Below, piece by piece: positions 40,101 to 54,300 of a stretch of DNA of 64,000 nucleotides. Source of the DNA: Cladorhizidae sp. MBARI D1340-BT2 (Eukaryota; Porifera; Demospongiae; Poecilosclerida; Cladorhizidae). The translations under genes and the position numbers were made by a program. The notes below the pieces were generated by a model. It was given only the letters and a program-made list of their open reading frames with translations. It was not told the DNA's origin and did not search any database. The stretch is taken from positions 39,803,354 to 39,867,353 of the forward strand of contig JAQNBH010000003.1 in assembly GCA_028752905.1 (NCBI GenBank), in the 5' to 3' direction. Each line of letters begins with the position of its first letter. The stretch's first letter is position 1.

Positions 40101-41910
40101 GTATATAACCATTCTAGGTGTATAACCATACTAGGTGTATAACTATGCTAGGTATATAACCATGCTAGGTGTATAACCATGCTAGGTATATAACCATGCT
40201 AGGTATAATTATAACCATGCTAGGTGTATAACCAAGCTAGGTATATAACCATGCTAGGTGTATAACCATGATGCTAGGTATATAACCATGCTAGGTGTAT
40301 AACCTTGCTAGGTGTATAACCATGCTAGGTATATAACCATGCTAGGTGTATAACCATGCTAGGTGTATAACTATGCTAGGTATATAACCATGCTAGGTGT
40401 ATAACCATGCTAATTGTATAACCATGCTAGGTGTATAACTATGCTAGGTATATAACCATGCTAGGTATATAACCATGCTAGGTATATAACCATGCTAGGT
40501 ATATAACCATGCTAGGTGTATAACCATGCTAGGTATACAACCATGCTAGGTATACAACCATGCTAGGTATATAACCATGCTAGGTGTATAACCTTGCTAG
40601 GTGTACAACCATGCTAGGTGTATAACCATGCTAGGTGTATAACCATGCTAGGTGTATAACTATGCTAGGTATATAACCATGCTAGGTGTATAACCATGCT
40701 AATTGTATAACCATGCTAGGTGTATAACTATGCTAGGTATATAACCATGCTAGGTATATAACCATGCTAGGTATATAACCATGCTAGGTATATAACCATG
40801 CTAGGTGTATAACCATGCTAGGTATATAACCATGCTAGGTATATAACCATGCTAGGTATATAACCATGCTAGGTGTATAACCATGCTAGGTGTATAACTA
40901 TGCTAGGTATATAACCATGCTAGGTGTATAACCATGCTAATTGTATAACCATGCAAGGTGTATAACTATGCTAGGTATATAACTATGCTAGGTATATAAC
41001 CATGCTAGGTATATAACCATGCTAGGTATATAACCATGATAGGTGTATAACCATGCTAAGTGTATAACTATGCTAGGTATATAACCATGCTAGGTGTATA
41101 TCCATGCCAATTGTATAAGCATGCTAATTGTATAAGCATGCTAGGTGTATAACTATGCTAGGTATATAACCATGCTAGGTATATAACCATGCTAGGTATA
41201 TAACCATGCTAGGTATATAACCATGCTAGGTGTATAACCACGCTAGGTGTATAACCATGCTAGGTGTATAACTATGCTAGGTATATAACCATGCTAGGTA
41301 TATAACCATGCTAGGTGTATAACCATGCTAATTGTATAACCATGCTAGGTGTATAACTATGCTAGGTATATAACCATGCTAGGTATATAACCATGCTAGG
41401 TATATAACCATGCTAGGTATATAACCATGCTAGGTATATAACCATGCTAGGTGTATAACCATGCTAGGTGTATAACCATGCTAGTTATATAACCATGCTA
41501 GGTATATAACCATGCTAGGTGTATAACCATACTAATTGTATAACCATGCTAGGTGTATAACTATGCTAGGTATATAACCATGCTAGGTATATAACCATGC
41601 TAGGTATATAACCATGCTAGGTATATAACCATGCTAGGTATATAACCATGCTAGGTGTATAACCATGCTAGGTGTATAACCATGCTAGGTATATAACCAT
41701 GCTAGGTGTATAACCATGCTAGGTGTATAAGTATGCTAGGTATATAACCATGCTAGGTGTATAACCATACTAATTGTATAACCATGCTAGGTGTATAACC
41801 ATGCTAGGTATATAACCATGCTAGGTATATAACCATGCTAGGTATATAACCATGCTAGGTATATAACCATGCTAGGTGTATAACCATACTAGGTGTATAA
41901 CTATGCTAGG
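37108..41910 (+). repeat. 4,768-bp segmental repeat, copy 2 (4,802 bp)
   Basis: Follows copy 1 directly. Offsets are 4,768 bp up to the CCTTG unit at 40592 and 4,802 bp after it (GCAAGG 36151/40953, CATGCCAATTG 36304/41106, CATACTAATTG 36725/41527, ATAAGTATG 36929/41731, CATACTAGG 37082/41884). Two whole units are therefore present here that copy 1 lacks, or copy 1 lost them. Two TACAACC units occur in a row near 40535-40555, where copy 1 has one. Confidence 0.92.
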
Positions 41911-43379
41911 TATATAACCATGCTAGGTGTATAACCATGCTAATTGTATAACCATGCTAGGTGTATAACTATGCTAGGTATATAACCATGGTAGGTATAT
42001 AACCATGCTAGGTATATAACCATGCTAAGTATATAACCATGCTAGGTGTATGACCATGCTAGGTATATAACCATGCTAGGTATATAACCATGCTAGGTGT
42101 ATAACAATGCTAGGTATATAACCATGCTAGGTATATAACCATGCTAGGTATATAACCATGCTAGGTATATAACCATGCTAGGTATATAACCATGCTAGGT
42201 GTATAACCATGCTAGGTGTATAACTATGCTAGGTATATAACCATGCTAGGTGTATAACCATGCTAATTGTATAACCATGCTAGGTATATAACCATGCTAG
42301 GTATATAACCATGCTAGGTGTATAACCATGCTAGGTGTATAACCATGCTAGGTATATAAACATGCTAGGTGTATAACCATGCTAATTGTATAACCATGCT
42401 AGGTGTATAACTATGCTAGGTATATAACCATGCTAGGTATATAACCATGCTAGGTATATAACCATGCTAGGTATATAACCATGCTAGGTGTATAACCATG
42501 CTAGGTGTATAACTATGCTAGGTATATAACCATGCTAGGTGTATAACCATGCTAATTGTATAACCATGCTAGGTGTATAACCATGCTAGGTATATAACCA
42601 TGCTAGGTATATAACCATGCTAGGTATATAACCATGCTAGGTATATAACCATGCTAGGTGTATAACCATGCTAGGTATATAACCATGCTAGGTATATAAC
42701 CATGCTAGGTATATAACCATGCTAGGTGTATAACCATGCTAGGTGTATAGCTATGCTAGGTATATAACAATGCTAGGTGTATAACCATGCTAATTGTATA
42801 ACCATGCTAGGTGTATAACTATGCTAGGTATATAACCATGCTAGGTATATAACCATGCTAGGTATATAACCATGCTAGGTATATCACCATGCTAGGTGTA
42901 TAACCATGCTAGGTATATAACCATGCTAGGTCTATAACCATGCTAGGTATATAACAATGCTAGGTGTATAACCATGCTAATTGTATAACCATGCTAGGTG
43001 TATAACTATGCCAGGTATATAACCATGCTAGGTATATAACCATGCTAGGTATATAACCATGCTAGGTATATAACCATGCTAGGTGTATAACCATGCTAGG
43101 TGTATAACCATGCTAGGTGTATAACGATGCTAATTGTATAACCATGCTAGGTGTATAACTATGCTAGGTATATAACCATGCTAGGTATATAACCATGATA
43201 GGTATATAACCATGCTAGGTATATAACCATGCTAGGTGTATAACCATGCTAGGTATATAACCATGCTAGGTATATAACCATGCTAGGTATATAACCATGC
43301 TAGGTGTATAACCATACTAGGTGTATAACTATGCTAGGTATATAACCATGCTAGGTGTATACCCATGCTAATTGTATAA

Positions 43380-43404
43380 CCATGCTAGGTGTATAGGTAT
43401 ATAA
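43380..43404 (+). repeat. 25-bp fused unit GGTGTATAGGTATATAA
   Basis: A GTG unit is fused to the right end of the next unit, 9 bp short of two units. The same fusion is at 47253, 50685, 55838 and 57873, with spacings of 3,873, 3,432, 5,153 and 2,035 bp. It is the best single anchor for the HOR series in the right third of the window. Just after it, this copy has ATTATTCTAGG where the others have ACCATTCTAGG. Confidence 0.92.
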
Positions 43405-44836
43405 CCATGCTAGGTATATAATTATTCTAGGTATATAACCATGCTAGGTATATAACCATGATAGGTGTATAACAATGCTAATTGTATAAGCATGCTAGGT
43501 GTATAACTATGCTAGGTATATAACCATGCTAGGTATATAACCATGCTAGGTATATAACCATGCTAGGTATATAACCATGCTAGGTATATAACCATGCTAG
43601 GTATATAACCATGCTAGGTATATAACCATGATAGGTGTATAACCATGCTAAGTGTATAACTATGCTAGGTATATAACCATGCTAGGTGTATAACAATGTT
43701 AATTGTATAAGCATGCTAGGTGTATAACTATGCTAGGTATATAACCATGCTAGGTATATAACCATGCTAGGTATATAACCATGCTAGGTATATAACCATG
43801 CTAGGTATATAACCATGATAGGTGTATAACCATGCTAAGTGTATAACTATGCTAGGTATATAATCATGCTAGGTGTATAACAATGCTAATTGTATAAGCA
43901 TGCTAGGTGTATAACAATGCTAGGTATATAACCATGCTAGGTATATAACCATGCTAGGTGTATAACCATGCTAGGTGTATAACCATGCTAGTTATATAAC
44001 CATGCTAGGTGTATAACCATGCTAATTGTATAACCATGCTAGGTGTATAACCATGCTAGGTGTATAACCATGCTAGGTATATAACCATGCTAGGTGTATA
44101 ACCATGCTAGGTGTATAACCATGCTAATTGTATAACCATGCTAGGTGTATAACTATGCTAGGTATATAATCATGCTAGGTATATAACCATGCTAGGTATA
44201 TAACCATGCTAGGTATATAACCATGCTAGGTGTATAACCATACTAGGTGTATAACTATGCTAGGTATATAACCATGCTAGGTGTATAACCATGCTAATTG
44301 TATAACCATGCTAGGTGTATAACTATGCTAGGTATATAACCATGCTAGATATATAACCATGCTAGGTATATAACCATGCTAAGTATATAACCATGATAGG
44401 TGTATGACCATGCTAGGTATATAAACATGCTAGGTATATAACCATGCTAGGTGTATAACCATGCTAGGTATATAACCATGCTAGGTATATAACCATGCTA
44501 GGTATATAACCATGCTAAGTATATAACCATGCTAGGTATATAACCATGCTAGGTGTATAACCATGCTAAGTGTATAACTATGCTAGTTATATAACCATGC
44601 TAGGTGTATAACCATGCTAATTGTATAACCATGCTAGGTATATAACCATGCTAGGTATATAACCATGCTAGGTGTATAACCATGCTAGGTGTATAACCAT
44701 GCTAGGTATATAACCATGCTAGGTGTATAACCACGCTAGGTATATAACCATGCTAGGTATAATTATAACCATGCTAGGTGTATAACCAAGCTAGGTATAT
44801 AACCATGCTAGGTGTATAACCATGCTAGGTGTATAA

Positions 44837-44848
44837 CTATGTATATAA
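44837..44848 (+). repeat. 12-bp unit CTATGTATATAA
   Basis: A CTATG unit that has lost CTAGG, so CTATG runs straight into TATATAA. Found only here; the next unit has CATGTTAGG. Confidence 0.85.
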
Positions 44849-47787
44849 CCATGTTAGGTGTATAACCATGCTAATTGTATAACCATGCTAGGTGTATAAC
44901 TATGCTAGGTATATAACCATGCTAGGTGTATAACCACGCTAGGTATATAACCATGCTAGGTATAATTATAACCATGCTAGGTGTATAACCAAGCTAGGTA
45001 TATAACCATGCTAGGTGTATAACCATGATGCTAGGTATATAACCATGCTAGGTGTATAACCTTGCTAGGTGTATAACCATGCTAGGTATATAACCATGCT
45101 AGGTGTATAACCATGCTAGGTGTATAACTATGCTAGGTATATAACCATGCTAGGTGTATAACCATGCTAATTGTATAACCATGCTAGGTGTATAACTATG
45201 CTAGGTATATAACCATGCTAGGTATATAACTATGCTAGGTATATAACCATGCTAGGTATATAACCATGCTAGGTGTATAACCATGCTAGGTATACAACCA
45301 TGCTAGGTATATAACCATGCTAGGTATATAACCATGCTAGGTGTATAACCTTGCTAGGTGTATAACCATGCTAGGTGTATAACCATGCTAGGTGTATAAC
45401 CATGCTAGGTGTATAACTATGCTAGGTATATAACCATGCGAGGTGTATAACCATGCTAATTGTATAACCATGCTAGGTGTATAACTATGCTAGGTATATA
45501 ACCATGCTAGGTATATAACCATGCTAGGTATATAACCATGCTAGGTATATAACCATGCTAGGTGTATAACCATGCTAGGTATATAACCATGCTAGGTATA
45601 TAACCATGCTAGGTATATAACCATGCTAGGTGTATAACCATGCTAGGTGTATAACTATGCTAGGTGTATAACTATGCTAGGTATATAACCATGCTAGGTA
45701 TATAACCATGCTAGGTATATAACCATGCTAGGTATATAACCATGCTAGGTATATAACCATGCTAGGTGTATAACCATGCTAGGTGTATAACCATGCTAGG
45801 TATATAACCATGCTAGGTGTATAACCATGCTAGGTGTATAAGTATGCTAGGTATATAACCATGCTAGGTGTATAACCATACTAATTGTATAACCATGCTA
45901 GGTGTATAACCATGCTAGGTATATAACCATGCTAGGTATATAACCATGCTAGGTATATAACCATGCTAGGTATATAACCATGCTAGGTGTATAACCATAC
46001 TAGGTGTATAACTATGCTAGGTATATAACCATGCTAGGTGTATAACCATGCTAGGTATATAACCATGCTAGGTGTATAACCATGCTAGGTGTATAACTAT
46101 GCTAGGTATATAACCATGCTAGGTGTATAACCATGCTAATTGTATAACCATGCTAGGTATATAACCATGCTAGGTATATAACCATGCTAGGTGTATAACC
46201 ATGCTAGGTGTATAACCATGCTAGGTATATAAACATGCTAGGTGTATAACCATGCTAATTGTATAACCATGCTAGGTGTATAACTATGCTAGGTATATGA
46301 CCATGCTAGGTATATAACCATGCTAGGTATATAACCATGCTAGGTATATAACCATGCTAGGTGTATAACCATGCTAGGTGTATAACTATGCTAGGTATAT
46401 AACCATGCTAGGTGTATAACCATGCTAATTGTATAACCATGCTAGGTGTATAACCATGCTAGGTATATAACCATGCTAGGTATATAACCATGCTAGGTAT
46501 ATAACCATGCTAGGTATATAACCATGCTAGGTGTATAACCATGCTAGGTATATAACCATGCTAGGTATATAACCATGCTAGGTATATAACCATGCTAGGT
46601 GTATAACCATGCTAGGTGTATAGCTATGCTAGGTATATAACAATGCTAGGTGTATAACCATGCTAATTGTATAACCATGCTAGGTGTATAACTATGCTAG
46701 GTATATAACCATGCTAGGTATATAACCATGCTAGGTATATAACCATGCTAGGTATATCACCATGCTAGGTGCATAACCATGCTAGGTATATAACCATGCT
46801 AGGTCTATAACCATGCTAGGTATATAACCATGCTAGGTGTATAACCATGCTAATTGTATAACCATGCTAGGTGTATAACTATGCCAGGTATATAACCATG
46901 CTAGGTATATAACCATGCTAGGTATATAACCATGCTAGGTATATAACCATGCTAGGTGTATAACCATGCTAGGTGTATAACCATGCTAGGTGTATAACGA
47001 TGCTAATTGTATAACCATGCTAGGTGTATAACTATGCTAGGTATATAACCATGCTAGGTATATAACCATGCTAGGTATATAACCATGCTAGGTATATAAC
47101 CATGCTAGGTGTATAACCATGCTAGGTATATAACCATGCTAGGTATATAACCATGCTAGGTGTATAACCATGCTAGGTGTATAACCATGCTAGGTGTATA
47201 ACTATGCTAGGTATATAACCATGCTAGGTGTATACCCATGCTAATTGTATAACCATGCTAGGTGTATAGGTATATAACCATGCTAGGTATATAACCATTC
47301 TAGGTATATAACCATGCTAGGTATATAACCATGATAGGTGTATAACAATGCTAATTGTATAAGCATGCTAGGTGTATAACTATGCTAGGTATATAACCAT
47401 GCTAGGTATATAACCATGCTAGGTATATAACCATGCTAGGTATATAACCATGCTAGGTATATAACCATGCTAGGTATATAACCATGCTAGGTATATAACC
47501 ATGATAGGTGTATAACCATGCTAAGTGTATAACTATGCTAGGTATATAACCATGCTAGGTGTATAACAATGTTAATTGTATAAGCATGCTAGGTGTATAA
47601 CTATGCTAGGTATATAACCATGCTAGGTATATAACCATGCTAGGTATATAACCATGATAGGTGTATAACCATGCTAAGTGTATAACTATGCTAGGTATAT
47701 AACCATGCTAGGTGTATAACCATGCTAATTGTATAACCATGCTAGGTGTATAACTATGCCAGATATATAACCATGCTAGGTATATAA

Positions 47788-47805
47788 CCATGCTAGGTTA
47801 TATAA
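47788..47805 (+). repeat. 18-bp unit GCTAGGTTATATAA
   Basis: One extra T before TATATAA; I found this form once. It lies in a run (CCAGAT to CATACTAGG) that recurs elsewhere without the extra base, so it is a recent private insertion or a sequencing difference. Confidence 0.85.
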
Positions 47806-49410
47806 CCATACTAGGTATATAACCATGCTAGGTGTATAACCATGCTAGGTATATAACCATGCTAGGTATATAACCATGCTAGGTATATAACCATGCTCGG
47901 TGTATAACCATGCTAGGTGTATAACTATGCTAGGTATATAACCATGCTAGGTGTATAACCATGCTAATTGTATAACCATGCTAGGTGTATAACTATGCTA
48001 GGTATATAACCATGCTAGGTATATAACCATGCTAGGTATATAACCATGCTAGGTATATAACCATGATAGGTGTATAACCATGCTAAGTGTATAACTATGC
48101 TAGGTATATAACCATGCTAGGTGTATAACCATGCTAATTGTATAAGCATGCTAGGTGTATAACTATGCTAGGTATATAACCATGATAGGTATATAACCAT
48201 GCTAGGTATATAACCATGCTATGTATATAACCATGCTAGGTGTATAACCATGCTAGGTGTATAACCATGCTAGGTGTATAACTATGCTAGGTATATAACC
48301 ATGCTAGGTATATAATCATGCTAGGTATATAACCATGCTAGGTATATAACCATGCTAGGTATATAACCATGCTAGGTGTATAACCATACTAGGTGTATAA
48401 CTATGCTAGGTATATAACCATGCTAGGTGTATAACCATGCTAGGTATATAACCATGCTAGGTATAATTATAACCATGCTAGGTGTATAACCAAGCTAGGT
48501 ATATAACCATGCTAGGTGTATAACCATGATGCTAGGTATATAACCATGCTAGGTGTATAACCTTGCTAGGTGTATAACCATGCTAGGTATATAACCATGC
48601 TAGGTGTATAACCATGCTAGGTGTATAACTATGCTAGGTATATAACCATGCTAGGTGTATAACCAAGCTAATTGTATAACCATGCTAGGTGTATAACTAT
48701 GCTAGGTATATAACCATGCAAGGTATATAACCATGCTAGGTATATAACCATGATAGGTGTATTACCATGCTAAGTGTATAACTATGCTAGGTATATAACC
48801 ATGCTAGGTGTATATCCATGCCAATTGTATAAGCATGCTAATTGTATAAGCATGCTAGGTGTATAACTATGCTAGGTATATAACCATGCTAGGTATATAA
48901 CCATGCTAGGTATATAACCATGCTAGGTATATAACCATGCTAGGTGTATAACCACGCTAGGTGTATAACCATGCTAGGTGTATAACTATGCTAGGTATAT
49001 AACCATGCTAGGTATATAACCATGCTAGGTGTATAACCATGCTAATTGTATAACCATGCTAGGTGTATAACTATGCTAGGTATATAACCATGCTAGGTAT
49101 ATAACCATGCTAGGTATATAACCATGCTAGGTATATAACCATGCTAGGTATATAACCATGCTAGGTGTATAACCATGCTAGGTGTATAACCATGCTAGGT
49201 ATATAACCATGCTAGGTATATAACCATGCTAGGTGTATAACCATACTAATTGCATAACCATGCTAGGTGTATAACTATGCTAGGTATATAACCATGCTAG
49301 GTATATAACCATGCTAGGTATATAACCATGCTAGGTATATAACCATGCTAGGTATATAACCATGCTAGGTGTATAACCATGCTAGGTGTATAACCATGCT
49401 AGGTATATAA

Positions 49411-49426
49411 CCATGCTAGTGTATAA
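49411..49426 (+). repeat. 16-bp unit GCTAGTGTATAA
   Basis: One G is missing from GGTG. Found once. It explains why anchors before and after it differ by 1 bp (4,846 against 4,847) from their partners near 53666 and 54291. Confidence 0.85.
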
Positions 49427-49430
49427 CCAT

Positions 49431-52400
49431 GCTAGGTGTATAAGTATGCTAGGTGTATAACCATGCTAGGTGTATAACCATACTAATTGTATAACCATGC
49501 TAGGTGTATAACCATGCTAGGTATATAACCATGCTAGGTATATAACCATGCTAGGTATATAACCATGCTAGGTATATAACCATGCTAGGTGTATAACCAT
49601 ACTAGGTGTATAACTATGCTAGGTATATAACCATGCTAGGTGTATAACCATGCTAATTGTATAACCATGCTAGGTGTATAACTATGCTAGGTATATAACC
49701 ATGCTAGGTATATAACCATGCTAGGTATATAACCATGCTAAGTATATAACCATGCTAGGTGTATGACCATGCTAGGTATATAACCATGCTAGGTATATAA
49801 CCATGCTAGGTGTATAACAATGCTAGGTATATAACCATGCTAGGTATATAACCATGCTAGGTATATAACCATGCTAGGTATATAACCATGCTAGGTATAT
49901 AACCATGCTAGGTGTATAACCATGCTAGGTGTATAACTATGCTAGGTATATAACCATGCTAGGTGTATAACCATGCTAATTGTATAACCATGCTAGGTAT
50001 ATAACCATGCTAGGTATATAACCATGCTAGGTGTATAACCATGCTAGGTGTATAACCATGCTAGGTATATAAACATGCTAGGTGTATAACCATGCTAATT
50101 GTATAACCATGCTAGGTGTATAACTATGCTAGGTATATAACCATGCTAGGTATATAACCATGCTAGGTATATAACCATGCTAGGTGTATAACCATGCTAA
50201 TTGTATAACCATGCTAGGTGTATAACCATGCTAGGTATATAACCATGCTAGGTATATAACCATGCTAGGTATATAACCATGCTAGGTGTATGACCATGCT
50301 AGGTATATAACCATGCTAGGTATATAACCATGCTAGGTGTATAACAATGCTAGGTATATAACCATGCTAGGTATATAACCATGCTAGGTGTATAACCATG
50401 CTAGGTGTATAACCATGCTAGGTGTATAACGATGCTAATTGTATAACCATGCTAGGTGTATAACTATGCTAGGTATATAACCATGCTAGGTATATAACCA
50501 TGATAGGTATATAACCATGCTAGGTATATAACCATGCTAGGTGTATAACCATGCTAGGTATATAACCATGCTAGGTATATAACCATGCTAGGTATATAAC
50601 CATGCTAGGTGTATAACCATGCTAGGTGTATAACTATGCTAGGTATATAACCATGCTAGGTGTATACCCATGCTAATTGTATAACCATGCTAGGTGTATA
50701 GGTATATAACCATGCTAGGTATATAACCATTCTAGGTATATAACCATGCTAGGTATATAACCATGATAGGTGTATAACAATGCTAATTGTATAAGCATGC
50801 TAGGTGTATAACTATGCTAGGTATATAACCATGCTAGGTATATAACCATGCTAGGTATATAACCATGCTAGGTATATAACCATGCTAGGTATATAACCAT
50901 GCTAGGTATATAACCATGCTAGGTATATAACCATGATAGGTGTATAACCATGCTAAGTGTATAACTATGCTAGGTATATAACCATGCTAGGTGTATAACA
51001 ATGTTAATTGTATAAGCATGCTAGGTGTATAACTATGCTAGGTATATAACCATGCTAGGTATATAACCATGCTAGGTATATAACCATGCTAGGTATATAA
51101 CCATGCTAGGTATATAACCATGATAGGTGTATAACCATGCTAAGTGTATAACTATGCTAGGTATATAATCATGCTAGGTGTATAACAATGCTAATTGTAT
51201 AAGCATGCTAGCTGTATAACAATGCTAGGTATATAACCATGCTAGGTATATAACCATGCTAGGTGTATAACCATGCTAGGTGTATAACCATGCTAGTTAT
51301 ATAACCATGCTAGGTGTATAACCATGCTAATTGTATAACCATGCTAGGTGTATAACCATGCTAGGTGTATAAACATGCTAGGTATATAACCATGCTAGGT
51401 GTATAACCATGCTAGGTGTATAACCATGCTAATTGTATAACCATGCTAGGTGTATAACTATGCTAGGTATATAATCATGCTAGGTATATAACCATGCTAG
51501 GTATATAACCATGCTAGGTATATAACCATGCTAGGTGTATAACCATACTAGGTGTATAACTATGCTAGGTATATAACCATGCTAGGTGTATAACCATGCT
51601 AATTGTATAACCATGCTAGGTGTATAACTATGCTAGGTATATAACCATGCTAGATATATAACCATGCTAGGTATATAACCATGCTAAGTATATAACCATG
51701 CTAGGTGTATGACCATGCTAGGTATATAAACATGCTAGGTATATAACCATGCTAGGTGTATAACCATGCTAGGTATATAACCATGCTAGGTATATAACCA
51801 TGCTAGGTATATAACCATGCTAAGTATATAACCATGCTAGGTATATAACCATGCTAGGTGTATAACCATGCTAAGTGTATAACTATGCTAGTTATATAAC
51901 CATGCTATGTGTATAACCATGCTAATTGTATAACCATGCTAGGTATATAACCATGCTAGGTATATAACCATGCTAGGTGTATAACCATGCTAGGTGTATA
52001 ACCATGCTAGGTATATAACCATGCTAGGTGTATAACCACGCTAGGTATATAACCATGCTAGGTATAATTATAACCATGCTAGGTATATAACCATGATAGG
52101 TGTATAACAATGCTAATTGTATAAGCATGCTAGGTGTATAACTATGCTAGGTATATAACCATGCTAGGTATATAACCATGCTAGGTATATAACCATGCTA
52201 GGTATATAACCATGCTAGGTATATAACCATGCTAGGTATATAACCATGCTAGGTATATAACCATGATAGGTGTATAACCATGCTAAGTGTATAACTATGC
52301 TAGGTATATAACCATGCTAGGTGTATAACAATGTTAATTGTATAAGCATGCTAGGTGTATAACTATGCTAGGTATATAACCATGCTAGGTATATAACCAT

Positions 52401-54300
52401 GCTAGGTATATAACCATGATAGGTGTATAACCATGCTAAGTGTATAACTATGCTAGGTATATAACCATGCTAGGTGTATAACCATGCTAATTGTATAACC
52501 ATGCTAGGTGTATAACTATGCCAGATATATAACCATGCTAGGTATATAACCATGCTAGGTATATAACCATACTAGGTATATAACCATGCTAGGTGTATAA
52601 CCATGCTAGGTATATAACCATGCTAGGTATATAACCATGCTAGGTATATAACCATGCTCGGTGTATAACTATACTAGGTGTATAACTATGCTAGGTATAT
52701 AACCATGCTAGGTGTATAACCATGCTAGGTATATAACCATGCTAGGTATAATTATAACCATGCTAGGTGTATAACCAAGCTAGGTATATAACCATGCTAG
52801 GTTTATAACCATGATGCTAGGTATATAACCATGCTAGGTGTATAACCTTGCTAGGTGTATAACCATGCTAGGTATATAACCATGCTAGGTGTATAACCAT
52901 GCTAGGTGTATAACCATGCTAGGTATATAACCATGCTAGGTGTATAACCATGCTAATTGTATAACCATGCTAGGTGTATAACTATGCTAGGTATATAACC
53001 ATGCTAGGTATATAACCATGCTAGGTATATAACCATGCTAGCTATATAACCATGCTAGGTGTATAACCATGCTAGGTATACAACCATGCTAGGTATATAA
53101 CCATGCTAGGTATATAACCATGCTAGGTGTATAACCTTGCTAGGTGTACAACCATGCTAGGTGTATAACCATGCTAGGTGTATAACCATGCTAGGTGTAT
53201 AACTATGCTAGGTATATAACCATGCTAGGTGTATAACCATGCTAATTGTATAACCATGCTAGGTGTATAACTATGCTAGGTATATAACCATGCTAGGTAT
53301 ATAACCATGCTAGGTATATAACCATGCTAGGTATATAACCATGCTAGGTGTATAACCATGCTAGGTATATAACCATGCTAGGTATATAACCATGCTAGGT
53401 ATATAACCATGCTAGGTGTATAACCATGCTAGGTGTATAACCATGCTAGGTGTATAACTATGCTAGGTATATAACCATGCTAGGTGTATAACCATGCTAA
53501 TTGTATAACCATGCAAGGTGTATAACTATGCTAGGTATATAACTATGCTAGGTATATAACCATGCTAGGTATATAACCATGCTAGGTATATAACCATGAT
53601 AGGTGTATAACCATGCTAAGTGTATAACTATGCTAGGTATATAACCATGCTAGGTGTATATCCATGCCAATTGTATAAGCATGCTAATTGTATAAGCATG
53701 CTAGGTGTATAACTATGCTAGGTATATAACCATGCTAGGTATATAACCATGCTAGGTATATAACCATGCTAGGTATATAACCATGCTAGGTGTATAACCA
53801 CGCTAGGTGTATAACCATGCTAGGTGTATAACTATGCTAGGTATATAACCATGCTAGGTATATAACCATGCTAGGTGTATAACCATGCTAATTGTATAAC
53901 CATGCTAGGTGTATAACTATGCTAGGTATATAACCATGCTAGGTATATAACCATGCTAGGTATATAACCATGCTAGGTATATAACCATGCTAGGTATATA
54001 ACCATGCTAGTTGTATAACCATGCTAGGTGTATAACCATGCTAGGTATATAACCATGCTAGGTATATAACCATGCTAGGTGTATAACCATACTAATTGCA
54101 TAACCATGCAAGGTGTATAACTATGCTAGGTATATAACCATGCTAGGTATATAACCATGCTAGGTATATAACCATGCTAGGTATATAACCATGCTAGGTA
54201 TATAACCATGCTAGGTGTATAACCATGCTAGGTGTATAACCATGCTAGGTATATAACCATGCTAGGTGTATAACCATGCTAGGTGTATAAGTATGCTAGG
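49431..54300 (+). repeat. 3.9-kb HOR series, copy 3 (anchor 50685)
   Basis: Its anchors ATAACGATGC (50431) and the 25-bp unit (50685) lie 3,432 bp after those of copy 2. The TATAGCTATG and TATCACC units present in copies 1, 2 and 4 are missing, so this copy has an internal loss in its first part. It has two cycles of the GATAGG / ATAACAATG / AAGCATG word (near 50766 and 52096), then a 21-bp unit near 52745, the 20-bp unit at 52809, GCAAGG near 53515 and CATGCCAATTG at 53666, as in the 4.8-kb block. Confidence 0.78.

Larger units (their letters stand above)
41911..45780 (+). repeat. 3.9-kb HOR series, copy 1 (anchor 43380)
   Basis: Anchors shared with the next copy at 3,873 bp: AAACATGC (42360/46233), TATAGCTATG (42750/46623), TATCACC (42885/46758), ATAACGATGC (43126/46999), TATACCCATG (43362/47235) and the 25-bp fused unit (43380/47253). 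Earlier anchors have an offset of 4,111 bp (ATAAGTATG 41731/45842), so the next copy lost 14 units between. From about 42050, TATGACCATG replaces TATGACCTTG. The 21-bp unit cassettes occur near 44750 and 44950. Edges are approximate. Confidence 0.8.
45781..49430 (+). repeat. 3.9-kb HOR series, copy 2 (anchor 47253)
   Basis: Its first half follows copy 1 at 3,873 bp. After the GATAGG unit near 47650 it departs from copy 1 and instead resembles the 39.8-41.8 kb part of the 4.8-kb block: CCAGAT, CTCGG, GATAGG, AAGCATG, CTATGTAT, a 21-bp unit near 48455, the 20-bp unit at 48534, and CATGCCAATTG at 48820. The copy is therefore a join of two HOR types. It contains two unusual units, an 18-bp one at 47788 and a 16-bp one at 49411. 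Confidence 0.78.
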
